Source: Devosia geojensis (GTDB lineage: Bacteria; Pseudomonadota; Alphaproteobacteria; Rhizobiales; Devosiaceae). From it: 54,260 bases of DNA. The stretch spans positions 1 through 54,260 of the forward strand of contig NZ_JZEX01000059.1 in the NCBI RefSeq assembly GCF_000969415.1, written 5' to 3'. Shown here in pieces: positions 25,117 through 33,719 of this stretch. The first letter of the stretch is position 1. Every line of letters begins with the position of its first letter. The notes beneath the pieces were generated by a model that ran no database searches, had not been told where the DNA came from, and worked only from the letters and a program-made list of their open reading frames with translations. The position numbers were made by a program, and so were the translations under genes.

Positions 25117-25545
25117 ATGCGCATAAACGAGATCATGACGCGCGAGGTGCGCACGGTGACCCTCGAACACAGCCTTCAGGATGCGGCACGCCTGATGGGC
25201 ATTATCGACGCAGGCTTCCTGCCGGTCGAGGACAACGACCGGCTCGTCGGCACCATTACCGATCGGGACATGGCGCTGCGGGCCCTCGCCGAAGGGCTGG
25301 GACCGGAAACGCCCGTCTCCGAGGTGATGAGCCGGGAGGTCAAATACTGCTTCGAGGACGAAGACGTCGAGCACGTGGCGCGCAACATGGGCGAGATCCA
25401 GGTACGCCGCCTGCCGGTCGTCAACCGCGACAAGCGCCTCGTCGGCGTCGTCTCGCTCGGCGACATGGCGATAGACGCGCTCTCGGCGGATGCGGCCGAG
25501 ACGGCACTTTCGGGCATCTCGCAGCCCAACGCGCGCGCCCACTGA
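25117..25545 (+). CDS. CBS-domain pair protein
   Basis: This 142-residue protein consists of two CBS domains and nothing else. The first runs from INEIMTREVRTVTLEHSLQDA to GTITDRDMALRAL. The second runs from VSEVMSREVKYCFEDEDVEHVARNM to VGVVSLGDMAIDAL (both quoted in part). Such proteins bind adenine nucleotides and modulate partners. The 20-residue C-terminal tail is short. It is convergent with the oxidase operon, from which a hairpin separates it, and is likely a stress-regulon member. Confidence 0.9.
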   Translation: MRINEIMTREVRTVTLEHSLQDAARLMGIIDAGFLPVEDNDRLVGTITDRDMALRALAEGLGPETPVSEVMSREVKYCFEDEDVEHVARNMGEIQVRRLPVVNRDKRLVGVVSLGDMAIDALSADAAETALSGISQPNARAH

Positions 25546-25592
25546 ACCGGATTCGGCCGGCCATCTCCTCCTCTGGTACCGGCCGGCAGCTG

Positions 25593-25623
25593 AGGGGACC
25601 TCGCGACCGCTGCCGAGGCCCCT
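25593..25623. terminator. Hairpin between the CBS gene and the oxidase operon
   Basis: AGGGG-A-CCTCG pairs with CGAGG-CCCCT around a 10-base loop, with one bulged base. It lies between the 3' ends of convergent genes. No clear T-run. Confidence 0.55.
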
Positions 25624-25631
25624 TCAGTGGC

Positions 25632-26018
25632 TCAGCGCAGTTGTGCGCAAGCCGGCAGCAGCAACGCGCCGAGACCGGCATAGAGCATTGCCAGCAGAGA
25701 AAGCGCGGCGAGCGCCCGCATAACCCAGGTGAGGAATGGCCACGTTTCTCCGCTTGGGCGCGTGCCTGTCGCCAGCTCGTAGGCGGCTCCGGGCCTCAAG
25801 AGCGCCGCCGCCGCCAGTCCCATGCAGAGTGCCGAGACGATGAGGATGAGCCCTGCCACCAGCAGGTTGCTTCCGCCTTGCCCTGTGCCGATGCCATAGG
25901 CGCAGAGCGAGGATTGCGGGCCGTAGATCAGCGTGAGCTGCACTGCCCACAGCAGGGGCCCGAGGCAGAGGAAGACGAGGGTGCCCATCGCCTGCCGGCT
26001 CGGTGAACCTTTTGCCAT
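25632..26018 (-). CDS. Small integral membrane protein at the end of the oxidase operon
   Basis: This 128-residue protein has three to four hydrophobic helices (about residues 12-32, 48-72, 92-112 and 112-126), with a cluster of Cys/Tyr between the first two. It starts 4 bp after the CoxAC stop, so it is part of the oxidase transcription unit. I do not recognise a family. It could be an accessory subunit or an assembly factor of the oxidase. Confidence 0.65.
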   Translation of the reverse strand: MAKGSPSRQAMGTLVFLCLGPLLWAVQLTLIYGPQSSLCAYGIGTGQGGSNLLVAGLILIVSALCMGLAAAALLRPGAAYELATGTRPSGETWPFLTWVMRALAALSLLAMLYAGLGALLLPACAQLR

Positions 26019-26022
26019 CGCC

Positions 26023-28575
26023 TCACCCGATCAATCTTGGAAAACCATGGATCAGCACCAGGCCGAACAGCGCCTGGGCGCTGGTGTAATAGTAGAGCAG
26101 GGCCGCGTTGTCGAAGTTGGCGCGCCGGACTGCGTCGACATGTCCGCGTATCTGCCGCGCCGCGGCAAAGAGGCAGAGCACCACCGTCGCCGCGACGGTC
26201 TCGGCAACGAGAAACGCATTCATGTAGACGAGCGCCCCATAGGATGACGCCGTCGGCGAGAGGCCCGTCCCGAGATGTCCATAGATCTCGAGCGCCAGCG
26301 CGCCGGCAAGGAGCAGGGCCGCCAGCGCCAGCACCGCAGGCGCTGCGAATGACCGCGCGCCCTCCGCCGGCAGTCGGCGACCGGCCCAACGGATCGCGAT
26401 GCCGCCCCCGACCATCAGCACGGCCGAGCCCAGGGGATAGAGCAGGGGCGGCGGCTCCGGCGAACCGCCCGGCGGCCAGACCTCGGGCGAGACGGTCCAG
26501 AGATAGAGATAGGAAAAGAAGTAGGAGGCATAGAGTGCTGCTGCGACCAGCATCAGCACCACCATCGCCCACCAGCTGTGCGATTGCGGACCGGATGCAT
26601 AGGTCGGCACCCGGATGCCGCCGCCGATATCGACCATGCCCTTGTCCGGCTTGTCGAGCTGCCAGCCCCAGGCGATGAACGAGATGACCGCGATGACACC
26701 GCAGGTGAGCGACAGCTCCACCTGCTTGATGGTCAGCAGCAGGAAGAAGCCGGCGGTGAACACGGCGGCCGAGACATGCGTCCAGCTCGGCTGGGGCATT
26801 TGCATGATGTATTGCGGCTCCGCCTCGATCGGCGAGGTGACGAGCGTCTCGCGCCCGCCGGTGACGGTGCCGGGCAGGTAGTGGCGGCCCTGCTCGATCT
26901 CCTCGGGCAGCGAAGGGTTGTCCCAGACCGGATCGCGGCTGGTGACGCGCGGGATGCTGCGCATCGAGTAGTTGCCGTTGGGCATGAATTCGAGCGTACC
27001 CGCGTTCCACGGGTTGCGCGGTCCTTGCAGCCCGAAGCGGAAGTTGAGCGCGACGTCGACGATGAAGACCAGGACGCCGGTCGCGAAGGTGAAGGCGCCG
27101 ATGGTCGAGATGGTGTTGAGCAGGTCCCAGCCCATGTTGCCGGGATAGGTCCACACCCGGCGCGGCATGCCGGCAAGGCCGGTGATGTGCATGGGGAAGA
27201 ACGTGACGTTGAAGCCGATGAACATCAGCCAGAACGCCCATTTGCCCAACCGTTCGGAGAGCATCCTGCTGCTGATGACCGGCGCCCAGTAATAGAAGGT
27301 GGCAAAGAGCGGGAAGACCATGCCGCCGACCAGCACGTAGTGAAAATGCGCCACGACGAAGTAGCTGTCGTGCGCCTGGAAATCGAACGGCACCACGGCC
27401 ACCATCACCCCGGTGAGACCCCCGAGGGTGAAGATGAAGAGGAAGCCGAGGATGAAGTGCGAGGGCACGCTCATCCGCAGTCTTTCGCGGCCGGCGGCGA
27501 TGGTCGCGATCCAGGAGAACACCTGGATGCCCGAGGGGATGGCGACCGCCATGCTCGCCGCCGAGAAGAACGCCAGGCTCAGGGCCGGAATGCCCGTCGT
27601 GAACATGTGGTGGACCCAGAGCCCGAAGCTGAAGAAGCCCGTGGCGATCAGCGCGACGACGATCAGCCGGTAGCCGACCAGCGGCGTCTGCGCCATTGTC
27701 GGCACCATCATCGAGACGAGCCCGGCCGCCGGCAGGAAGATGATGTAGACCTCCGGATGCCCGAAGAACCAGAAGAGGTGCTGCCAGAGGAGGGCGTCGC
27801 CGCCGAGCTCTGCGGTAAAGAACGGCCAGCCGAAGGCGCGTTCGATCTCGAGGAGCATCGTGGCGAGGATCACCGCCGGGAAGGCGAAGACGATCATCGA
27901 GGCGAAGATCAGCATGCCCCAGGCAAAGATCGGCATCCGCGCCAGCGTCATGCCGGGCGGCCGGGTGCGCAGCACGCCGACGATGATCTCGATGGCGCCC
28001 GCGATCGCCGAGATCTCGATGAAGCCGATCCCCAGGAGCCAGAAATCGGCGTTGTCGCCCGGCGAATACTCGGTCAGCGTCAGCGGCGGATACATGAACC
28101 AGTCGCCCTTGGGGGCGAGGTCGTAGAAGATCGTCGAGAAGAAGACGAGCCCGCCCACGATATAGGCCCAGATGGCGAATGCGCTGAGGCGCGGATAGGG
28201 CAGGTCGCGCGAGGCCATGATCTGCGGCAGCATCATCACTCCCAGCGCCTCCACCACCGGCACGGCGAAGAGGAACATCATCGTCGTGCCATGGACGGTG
28301 AAGAGCTGGTTGTAGAGATCCTGGCCGATGAAGTCGTTGTCGCCGAAGGCGAGCTGGGTGCGCATGAGGAGCGCGAGGATTCCTGCCAGCACGAAGAAGA
28401 GGAAGGCGGCCGCGATATAGAGCGGGCCCACGAAGTTGTTGTTGATCTCGGTTAGGATGCGGATGCCCTTGGGCATCTCCCAGGCGCGCTCCAGTGCCTC
28501 GAGCTCGCCTTCGGGACGCGGCAGGCTGTTGGGGAACTCGTCGTTGCGGGGCGTTCCGTGCGGCGCGTCGCTCAT
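26023..28575 (-). CDS. Cytochrome c oxidase subunit I fused to subunit III (CoxA-CoxC)
   Basis: This 850-residue protein has subunit I at about residues 40-560 and a subunit III-like domain at about 660-850. Redox ligands are intact: His95 and His412 for the low-spin heme, His410 for the high-spin heme, His273/His322/His323 for CuB, and Tyr277 in GHPEVY for the His-Tyr cross-link. The D-channel entry Asp (SRDLPYPRL) and Glu275 are present. The K-channel lysine position reads Gln351 (PSGIQVFSW) instead of the usual GIKIFSW. Fusion of I and III is known in caa3-type oxidases. It overlaps coxB by 4 bp. Confidence 0.93.
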   Translation of the reverse strand: MSDAPHGTPRNDEFPNSLPRPEGELEALERAWEMPKGIRILTEINNNFVGPLYIAAAFLFFVLAGILALLMRTQLAFGDNDFIGQDLYNQLFTVHGTTMMFLFAVPVVEALGVMMLPQIMASRDLPYPRLSAFAIWAYIVGGLVFFSTIFYDLAPKGDWFMYPPLTLTEYSPGDNADFWLLGIGFIEISAIAGAIEIIVGVLRTRPPGMTLARMPIFAWGMLIFASMIVFAFPAVILATMLLEIERAFGWPFFTAELGGDALLWQHLFWFFGHPEVYIIFLPAAGLVSMMVPTMAQTPLVGYRLIVVALIATGFFSFGLWVHHMFTTGIPALSLAFFSAASMAVAIPSGIQVFSWIATIAAGRERLRMSVPSHFILGFLFIFTLGGLTGVMVAVVPFDFQAHDSYFVVAHFHYVLVGGMVFPLFATFYYWAPVISSRMLSERLGKWAFWLMFIGFNVTFFPMHITGLAGMPRRVWTYPGNMGWDLLNTISTIGAFTFATGVLVFIVDVALNFRFGLQGPRNPWNAGTLEFMPNGNYSMRSIPRVTSRDPVWDNPSLPEEIEQGRHYLPGTVTGGRETLVTSPIEAEPQYIMQMPQPSWTHVSAAVFTAGFFLLLTIKQVELSLTCGVIAVISFIAWGWQLDKPDKGMVDIGGGIRVPTYASGPQSHSWWAMVVLMLVAAALYASYFFSYLYLWTVSPEVWPPGGSPEPPPLLYPLGSAVLMVGGGIAIRWAGRRLPAEGARSFAAPAVLALAALLLAGALALEIYGHLGTGLSPTASSYGALVYMNAFLVAETVAATVVLCLFAAARQIRGHVDAVRRANFDNAALLYYYTSAQALFGLVLIHGFPRLIG

Positions 28576-29558
28576 TTCAGCCCCTCGAGATAGGCGGAAA
28601 GATCGTCGAGCTCTGCCTCGGTGAAGATCTCGTAGGCGGGCATCTTGTTCTCGGGCTTGATGTGCTGGTTGTCGACGATCCACTGGCGCATGGCCGCGGC
28701 ATCGTTGGGCAGCATGCCGGCTCCGATCGAGCGGCGCGCGCCGATATGGGTGAGGTCCGGACCGATGGTGCCGGTCGCCTCGGTGCCCCGCACCGCATGG
28801 CATGCGCCGCACCCGGCCGAAAGGAAGAGCGCCGCGCCGCGCTCGGCCGCCTCGCTTGCCGGCGGAACGGCCGGACCCGCCTCCTGCCGCATCCAGGCAT
28901 CGAATTCCTCGCGCGGCTGGGCGACCACGTGGAAGGACATGAAGGCGTGCGCGCCGCCGCAATATTCGGCGCATTGCCCACGGGTGACGCCGGGCTGCGT
29001 CGCTGTCAGGGTCAGCGTATTGGTGCGGCCCGGGATCATGTCGAGCTTGCCGGCAAGGTTCGGCGCCCAGAAGCTGTGGATGACGTCGGCGGAGGTCAGT
29101 TCGACGGCGACCGGCTCGCCGACCGGCAGATGCAGCTCGTTGGCGGTGTCGAACGTGTTGCCTTCGGCATCGGTATAGGTCACCCGCCACCACCAGAGCT
29201 CGCCGCTGACGGCGATGCGCAGCCCGTCGCCTGCCGGCGGAGTCCTCGCTCCGGCGCCGAGGATGAGCAGGCCATAGACGAGCAGCACCGTCAGCACGAC
29301 CGACGGGAAGGCGATGCCTGCCCCGTTGATGAAAGGCTCGCTGGAGAGCGCCCGTCGCACCCGCGCGCCGCCGAGCATGGCAACGGCCGTGATGGCGATC
29401 ACTCCAACAAAGATGATCCCGCCGCCGATGGTCATCACCCAGAAGAGCGTATCGATCCGCTCCGCCTCGGCCCCCCGCGGCATGAAGGCGGACTGGCTGC
29501 CGGCGCAGCCGCCGAGGGCGGGGAGGATGAGGAGCAGGAGGATCAGTCGGCGCATCAT
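28572..29558 (-). CDS. Cytochrome c oxidase subunit II with C-terminal cytochrome c domain (caa3-type)
   Basis: This 328-residue lipoprotein-type subunit II has a lipobox LGGC at residues 15-18, two membrane helices and a CuA domain. The CuA ligands are intact: His in DVIHSFWAP and Cys-x3-Cys-x3-His-x2-Met in QCAEYCGGAHAFMSF. A fused cytochrome c follows (CGACH near residue 247, Met in ENKMPAYE), so it takes electrons directly from the upstream c-type cytochrome. Two adjacent ATGs exist; either is compatible with the overlap with the triheme cytochrome gene. Confidence 0.93.
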   Translation of the reverse strand: MMRRLILLLLILPALGGCAGSQSAFMPRGAEAERIDTLFWVMTIGGGIIFVGVIAITAVAMLGGARVRRALSSEPFINGAGIAFPSVVLTVLLVYGLLILGAGARTPPAGDGLRIAVSGELWWWRVTYTDAEGNTFDTANELHLPVGEPVAVELTSADVIHSFWAPNLAGKLDMIPGRTNTLTLTATQPGVTRGQCAEYCGGAHAFMSFHVVAQPREEFDAWMRQEAGPAVPPASEAAERGAALFLSAGCGACHAVRGTEATGTIGPDLTHIGARRSIGAGMLPNDAAAMRQWIVDNQHIKPENKMPAYEIFTEAELDDLSAYLEGLK

Positions 29559-30670
29559 GGTCCGTCCCCTCCGTCACGGGGCAGGGGCAGCCAGGAGAGA
29601 TAAAGGCTCACCGCCTGCGCCTGCTCGGGAGTGAGGCGCTGGGCGACGGTCGCCATGATGGCGCCGTATCCGGTCTCGGCGCGGATGCCGTTTCGCCACA
29701 GCTGCAGTTGGCCCATCAGGTACGCCGCCGGTTGCCCGGCCAGCAGGGGAAACTGCGGGTTGGCGCCCATGTGGCAGGACGCGCAGGCCGGCACGCCCGT
29801 TTCCGGAACGCCATTCATGAAGATCTGCCGGCCGGCTTCCACGTCTTCGCCCTGAAGATCGCTCGCAGGCGCGAGCGCGGTCAGCCCCGCGTAGTACTCG
29901 GCAAGTTCGGCGATCTCATCGTCGCTCATCTCATGGGCGATGGGCTGCATCATGCCGCTCGGCCGTGTGCCGTCGCGATATTCGGTGAGCGCCCGCGCCA
30001 GATAGGCCGCCGACTGGCCTTCGAGCCGCGGCACGAGGTCGTCGATGAGATCGGTCTCGTCGTCGCCGTGGCAGCGTACGCAGTTCTCGAAGGCGATGCG
30101 GCCGGTGCCGGGTTCATCCACCTGCCCCTCGGCAAGCGTGGCGTCGTAGACCTGCGGGCCTTCGCGATGCACCTTCAGCAGGAACGCCACGACCGGCCAC
30201 ACCTCGTCGGCCCGTTCTATCGCCGGCCAGGCGGGCATGCCGGTGTATTTGAGGCCGTGGTGAATGATGGTGAAGAGCTCGGCCGCCTCGTAGTCGCTGG
30301 CCGCGTGATAGAGATCCGGAGGCGCCGGCAGCATGCTCGTGAACACCGGATTGAGCGGTTCCCCGGGCACGCCGTGGCAGGCGGCGCATCCGCTGCGGTA
30401 GTGTTCCGCGCCGAGCATGGCGAGACCCGGATCGGAAAGGTCCGGCACGTCGACGCCTTGCGCCGAGGCGTTGACGGACTGGTCGCGCAACTGCGCGATC
30501 AGCCAGGTGACGATCCCGAAATGATCGCGGCTGGCTCCGATATTGTACACGCCCGACCAGATGAAGAGCGTGCCGCCCAGCAGCAGCACGCCGAGCACCA
30601 CCAGCACCGCCTCGCCCAGGCGTCGCAGATAGCCGCTCCGGTCGCTCGAATCCCGCTCGCGCTCAGCCAT
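29555..30670 (-). CDS. Membrane-anchored triheme cytochrome c
   Basis: This 371-residue protein has one N-terminal membrane helix (residues 21-40) and three c-type heme motifs: CAACH at 95-99, CVRCH at 197-201 and CASCH at 296-300. Methionines that could be sixth ligands follow each one (for example YTGMPAW, PSGMMQP and YGAIMAT). The second and third domains resemble cytochrome c553/c4 modules. The position between the CtaG-like gene and coxB implies that it feeds electrons to the caa3 oxidase. It overlaps both neighbours by 4-8 bp. Confidence 0.9.
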   Translation of the reverse strand: MAERERDSSDRSGYLRRLGEAVLVVLGVLLLGGTLFIWSGVYNIGASRDHFGIVTWLIAQLRDQSVNASAQGVDVPDLSDPGLAMLGAEHYRSGCAACHGVPGEPLNPVFTSMLPAPPDLYHAASDYEAAELFTIIHHGLKYTGMPAWPAIERADEVWPVVAFLLKVHREGPQVYDATLAEGQVDEPGTGRIAFENCVRCHGDDETDLIDDLVPRLEGQSAAYLARALTEYRDGTRPSGMMQPIAHEMSDDEIAELAEYYAGLTALAPASDLQGEDVEAGRQIFMNGVPETGVPACASCHMGANPQFPLLAGQPAAYLMGQLQLWRNGIRAETGYGAIMATVAQRLTPEQAQAVSLYLSWLPLPRDGGDGP

Positions 30671-31229
30671 TCCGCGCGGCCTCGCGTTCGAGCGACAGGA
30701 ACCAGCGCGTGGAGATGACGATGCCGATCAGCACATAGCTCAGCGGGCAGGCGGTGAGCATGATCAGGCCGGCGAGCTGTTGATCCGCAAGCCCGTCGGC
30801 AGCCATGTGATGGGCATGCCCTCCCATGTCGAAGAGCTGGCGCGGCGCGAAGACCAGCAGCGCGCCGAGCAGGCAGAAGAGCTTGCCCGTGACGATGAGG
30901 GCGAAGATGGCGCGCCAGCGCCCGGTCGGCGGGGCCGAGGCGATGGACATCCAGAACCAGAGCGCCGCGAGCGCGAGGCTGAGGTGCATCGCGATCATCG
31001 CCAACGGTTGCGACATGGCGAAAGCGAGGGCCGGCGGGGCGTGCCAGATCCAAAGCAGCGCGAGCTGGCAGGCGGTCGCCACCGGCCAGGATTTCCAAAG
31101 CCATGGCCCGCCGCGCAACGACAGGCCGAACACCGCGGCCGGCACGATGAGGTTCATCACCACGACGTGCTGGAGCATATGAAGGCTCAGGGGACCGAAA
31201 GCGGTATCCATGCCGAGGGTTTCAAGCAT
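30663..31229 (-). CDS. Cytochrome c oxidase assembly protein (caa3_CtaG family)
   Basis: This 188-residue membrane protein has five to six helices and is rich in His and Met. MLQHVVVMNLIVPAAVFGLSLRG, WIWHAPPALAFAM (each quoted in part) and the HAHHMAADGLADQQLAGLIML segment are typical of the Bacillus-type CtaG family, which helps assemble caa3 oxidase and probably handles copper. It is first in the oxidase operon. The N-terminal part of the family (usually one or two further helices) is missing, so it is shorter than average. Confidence 0.85.
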   Translation of the reverse strand: MLETLGMDTAFGPLSLHMLQHVVVMNLIVPAAVFGLSLRGGPWLWKSWPVATACQLALLWIWHAPPALAFAMSQPLAMIAMHLSLALAALWFWMSIASAPPTGRWRAIFALIVTGKLFCLLGALLVFAPRQLFDMGGHAHHMAADGLADQQLAGLIMLTACPLSYVLIGIVISTRWFLSLEREAARNG

Positions 31230-31313
31230 CGTGCGCCGTTTCCGGTTCTCGCGTCTGGTGGCGGGACAAATGCAAGACGCATCAGGCTGCTACGAGGTTC
31301 CCGCCAAGTTGGT

Positions 31314-32399
31314 CTAGGCCTCGTGCAGGGCGAGCCACGCCTTGGCCCGTGCTTCCGAACCATCGAGGTACTGCGACCTGCGCGAGCGCACCTGCGCCAG
31401 CTCTTCGGCAAGGGAGCCCTCTGTCCACGAAGCGAAGACCTGCGGGTGGATGTAGCAGCGCCGGCAGACCGCGCGGGTGTTGCCGAGGCGGGCTGCCACC
31501 TCATCGATGATGACGTTGGCGACCCGCGCCTGTTCGGTCTTCGTCGCCGGAAGCTCCGTTGCGACAAACCGGTCGAGGGCACGCACCGTGCCGGCCCAGG
31601 TGCGGAAGTCCTTGGAGGTGAAGTCCTCGCCTGCCGCCTGCCGGATGTAGTCGTTGACGTCCTGTGAGGTGAGCGGGTGCCGTGCGCCCTCCTCGTCGAG
31701 GTACTGGAAGAGCTTTTGGCCGGGCAGTTCCTGGGCACCGCGCACGATCCGCGCGATGCGCCTGTCGGCGAGCCGCAGCCGCCAGTGCTTGCCGGATTTG
31801 CCGCGGAAATCGAAGCGCAGTTGCGAGCCTTCGATATCGACGTGCTTGTCGCGCAGGGTCGTGAGCCCGAAACTCTTGTTGTCGCGCGCATAGGCGCTGT
31901 TGCCGACGCGGATCAGCGTGCGGTCGAGCAGCCAGACGACCGAGGCGCAGACCTTCTCGAAGTCGAGCCCCCGCCGCGACAGGTCCTCGTCGATCCGGCT
32001 GCGCAGCTTGGGCAGTGCGGCCGCGAAGCGCCGAAGGTTGCCGTACTTGGCCTCGTCGCGGCATGCGATCCACAGCGCATGATAGCGATACTGCTTGCGT
32101 CCCTTCTGATCGCGCCCCGTCGCCTGGATATGGCCGCCGGATTCGGGCGAGATCCATACATCCGTCCAGGCCGGGGGAATGGCGAGTGACGCGATCCGGT
32201 CGACCTCGCTTCGGTCGGTGATCCGCGCGCCGTCCGGCGAGAAATACGCGAAATACCGTCCATGCTTGCGCCGACGGATGCCGGGGTCCTCGTCCGACAC
32301 ATGCACCAGGGTTTCCATGCCCGGTCCGAGCTCGTCGGCACGCGCGCGATCGAAACATGCGGCACGGGAAGCGAGCAGCCTGACGGGCGAATCGAGCAT
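31314..32399 (-). CDS. DNA topoisomerase IB
   Basis: This 361-residue poxvirus-like type IB topoisomerase relaxes supercoils through a 3'-phosphotyrosine intermediate. The catalytic tyrosine is Tyr316 in RRCYIHPQV, and other active-site residues sit in KDFRTWAGT and LRFDFRGKSGK. The N-terminal domain has the family pattern GIRRRKHGRYFAYFSPDG and ALWIACRDEAKYGNL. The start at 32399 is set by GGAGG 8 bases upstream. The longer open frame has no ribosome-binding site. Confidence 0.93.
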   Translation of the reverse strand: MLDSPVRLLASRAACFDRARADELGPGMETLVHVSDEDPGIRRRKHGRYFAYFSPDGARITDRSEVDRIASLAIPPAWTDVWISPESGGHIQATGRDQKGRKQYRYHALWIACRDEAKYGNLRRFAAALPKLRSRIDEDLSRRGLDFEKVCASVVWLLDRTLIRVGNSAYARDNKSFGLTTLRDKHVDIEGSQLRFDFRGKSGKHWRLRLADRRIARIVRGAQELPGQKLFQYLDEEGARHPLTSQDVNDYIRQAAGEDFTSKDFRTWAGTVRALDRFVATELPATKTEQARVANVIIDEVAARLGNTRAVCRRCYIHPQVFASWTEGSLAEELAQVRSRRSQYLDGSEARAKAWLALHEA

Positions 32400-32509
32400 G
32401 TCGGTTCCTCCAAGGCTCGGGAAATGCCTGCGCACGGCCGGAGGTTCCTCCTTCGCACTGGCAACCCCGAACCGGCCCACCGCATTGACCTCCAGAATGG
32501 AGTGCACCC

Positions 32510-32845
32510 ATGCAACAGGACCTGGCCGCCGTTTCCTGGACCTGGATCGTCATCGCGGGAACCGTGGTGCTGGGTTTGGTGCTCGCCTATGCGATGTACC
32601 GCAGTTCCAAGGCGACACGCCGCCAGCAGGCCGAATCCGAGGCCGGCGCGCGCCGCCTCTACAAGACCGAAGGCGGCGAGCAGCGGCGCCACGTGATGAC
32701 GACGCCCGTGGGGATCGCCCTTGGCCTCGTCATCCTCGTCGCCCTGGCGGCGATCATCTTCACCTTCTGGGAGGGCGGGCCGGCCGAAGTCGAACCGGCA
32801 CCGACCTCCACCGACACCCCGGCAGTCGAATCGCCGGGCGGCTGA
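32510..32845 (+). CDS. Small two-helix membrane protein, unknown function
   Basis: This 111-residue protein has one hydrophobic helix at about residues 9-30 and another at 64-87, joined by a basic region (RSSKATRRQQAESEAGARRL), and a Pro/Thr/Glu-rich C-terminal tail. GGAG precedes the ATG. It lies 25 bp upstream of the SDR gene and is probably cotranscribed. No family recognised. Confidence 0.65.
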   Translation: MQQDLAAVSWTWIVIAGTVVLGLVLAYAMYRSSKATRRQQAESEAGARRLYKTEGGEQRRHVMTTPVGIALGLVILVALAAIIFTFWEGGPAEVEPAPTSTDTPAVESPGG

Positions 32846-32870
32846 AACACGAACTCATCGGAGACCGAGA

Positions 32871-33719
32871 ATGGCCAACGCAATGCCCGCCCAGCATCAG
32901 GACACCCAGCCCGGCCGGCAGCACGAGATGCACCCCGAGCCCGAGTTCATGCCTCTCTTCCCGGGCAGCGGGCGGCTCAAGGGCAAGGTCGCCATCATCA
33001 CCGGCGGCGATTCCGGCATCGGCCGCGCCGTGGCCATCCTCTTTGCCCGCGAGGGCGCCAAGGTCGCCGTCGGCTATCTCGAGGAGGACAGGGACGCCGA
33101 GGAAACCAAGCGCCTGATCGAAGCTGAGGGTTCCAAGGCGCTGCTGGTCAAGGGCGACGTCGGCGACCGCGAGTTCTGCAAGTCGTTCGTCGAGCAGACC
33201 GTCAAGGAGTTCGGCGGGCTCGACATCCTCGTCAACAACGCCGCCGAGCAATACGTGCGCGAGGAGCTCGACAAGCTCAGTGAAGAGAGCCTGAAGCAGG
33301 TCTTCCAGACCAACATCTTCGGCTATTTCTTCATGATCCAGGCGGCCCTGAAGCACCTGAAGAAGGGCGCGCGGATCATCAATACGTCCTCGATCGTCGC
33401 CTATCGCGGCCAGCCGCAGCTGATGGACTATTCCATGACCAAGGGCGCGATCGTCGCGCTCACCCGCTCGCTTTCGGCGCGTCTCGTCGACAAGGGCATC
33501 CTCGTCAACTCCGTGGCGCCGGGGCCGATCTGGACGCCGCTGATCCCCGCCAGCTTTCCGGCCGAGGAGGTGAAGACGTTCGGCACTTCGGTGCCGATGA
33601 AGCGGCCTGGCCAACCCAGCGAGGTTGCCCCGGCATTCCTGTTCCTCGCCTGCGAGGACAGCCGCTACATGACCGGCCAGACGATCCACGTCGACGGCGG
33701 CGACTTTCCCAGCAGCTAG
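32871..33719 (+). CDS. SDR family oxidoreductase (YhxC/YdaD general-stress type)
   Basis: This 282-residue classical short-chain dehydrogenase has the NAD(P) motif TGGDSGIGRA near residue 46, NNAAEQ near 122 and the catalytic YSMTK. It also has the extended N-terminus (PGRQHEMHPEPEF) seen in Bacillus YdaD/YhxC-type proteins, which are general-stress proteins of unknown substrate. GGAG precedes the ATG. It shares its stop region with the convergent mpg gene (4-bp overlap). Confidence 0.9.
   Translation: MANAMPAQHQDTQPGRQHEMHPEPEFMPLFPGSGRLKGKVAIITGGDSGIGRAVAILFAREGAKVAVGYLEEDRDAEETKRLIEAEGSKALLVKGDVGDREFCKSFVEQTVKEFGGLDILVNNAAEQYVREELDKLSEESLKQVFQTNIFGYFFMIQAALKHLKKGARIINTSSIVAYRGQPQLMDYSMTKGAIVALTRSLSARLVDKGILVNSVAPGPIWTPLIPASFPAEEVKTFGTSVPMKRPGQPSEVAPAFLFLACEDSRYMTGQTIHVDGGDFPSS

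Noticed and set aside
26578..28455. 625-codon plus-strand open frame opposite the oxidase gene
   Set aside because: It consists mainly of Glu/Asp/Arg/His mirror sequence of the membrane helices; the minus-strand oxidase is certain.
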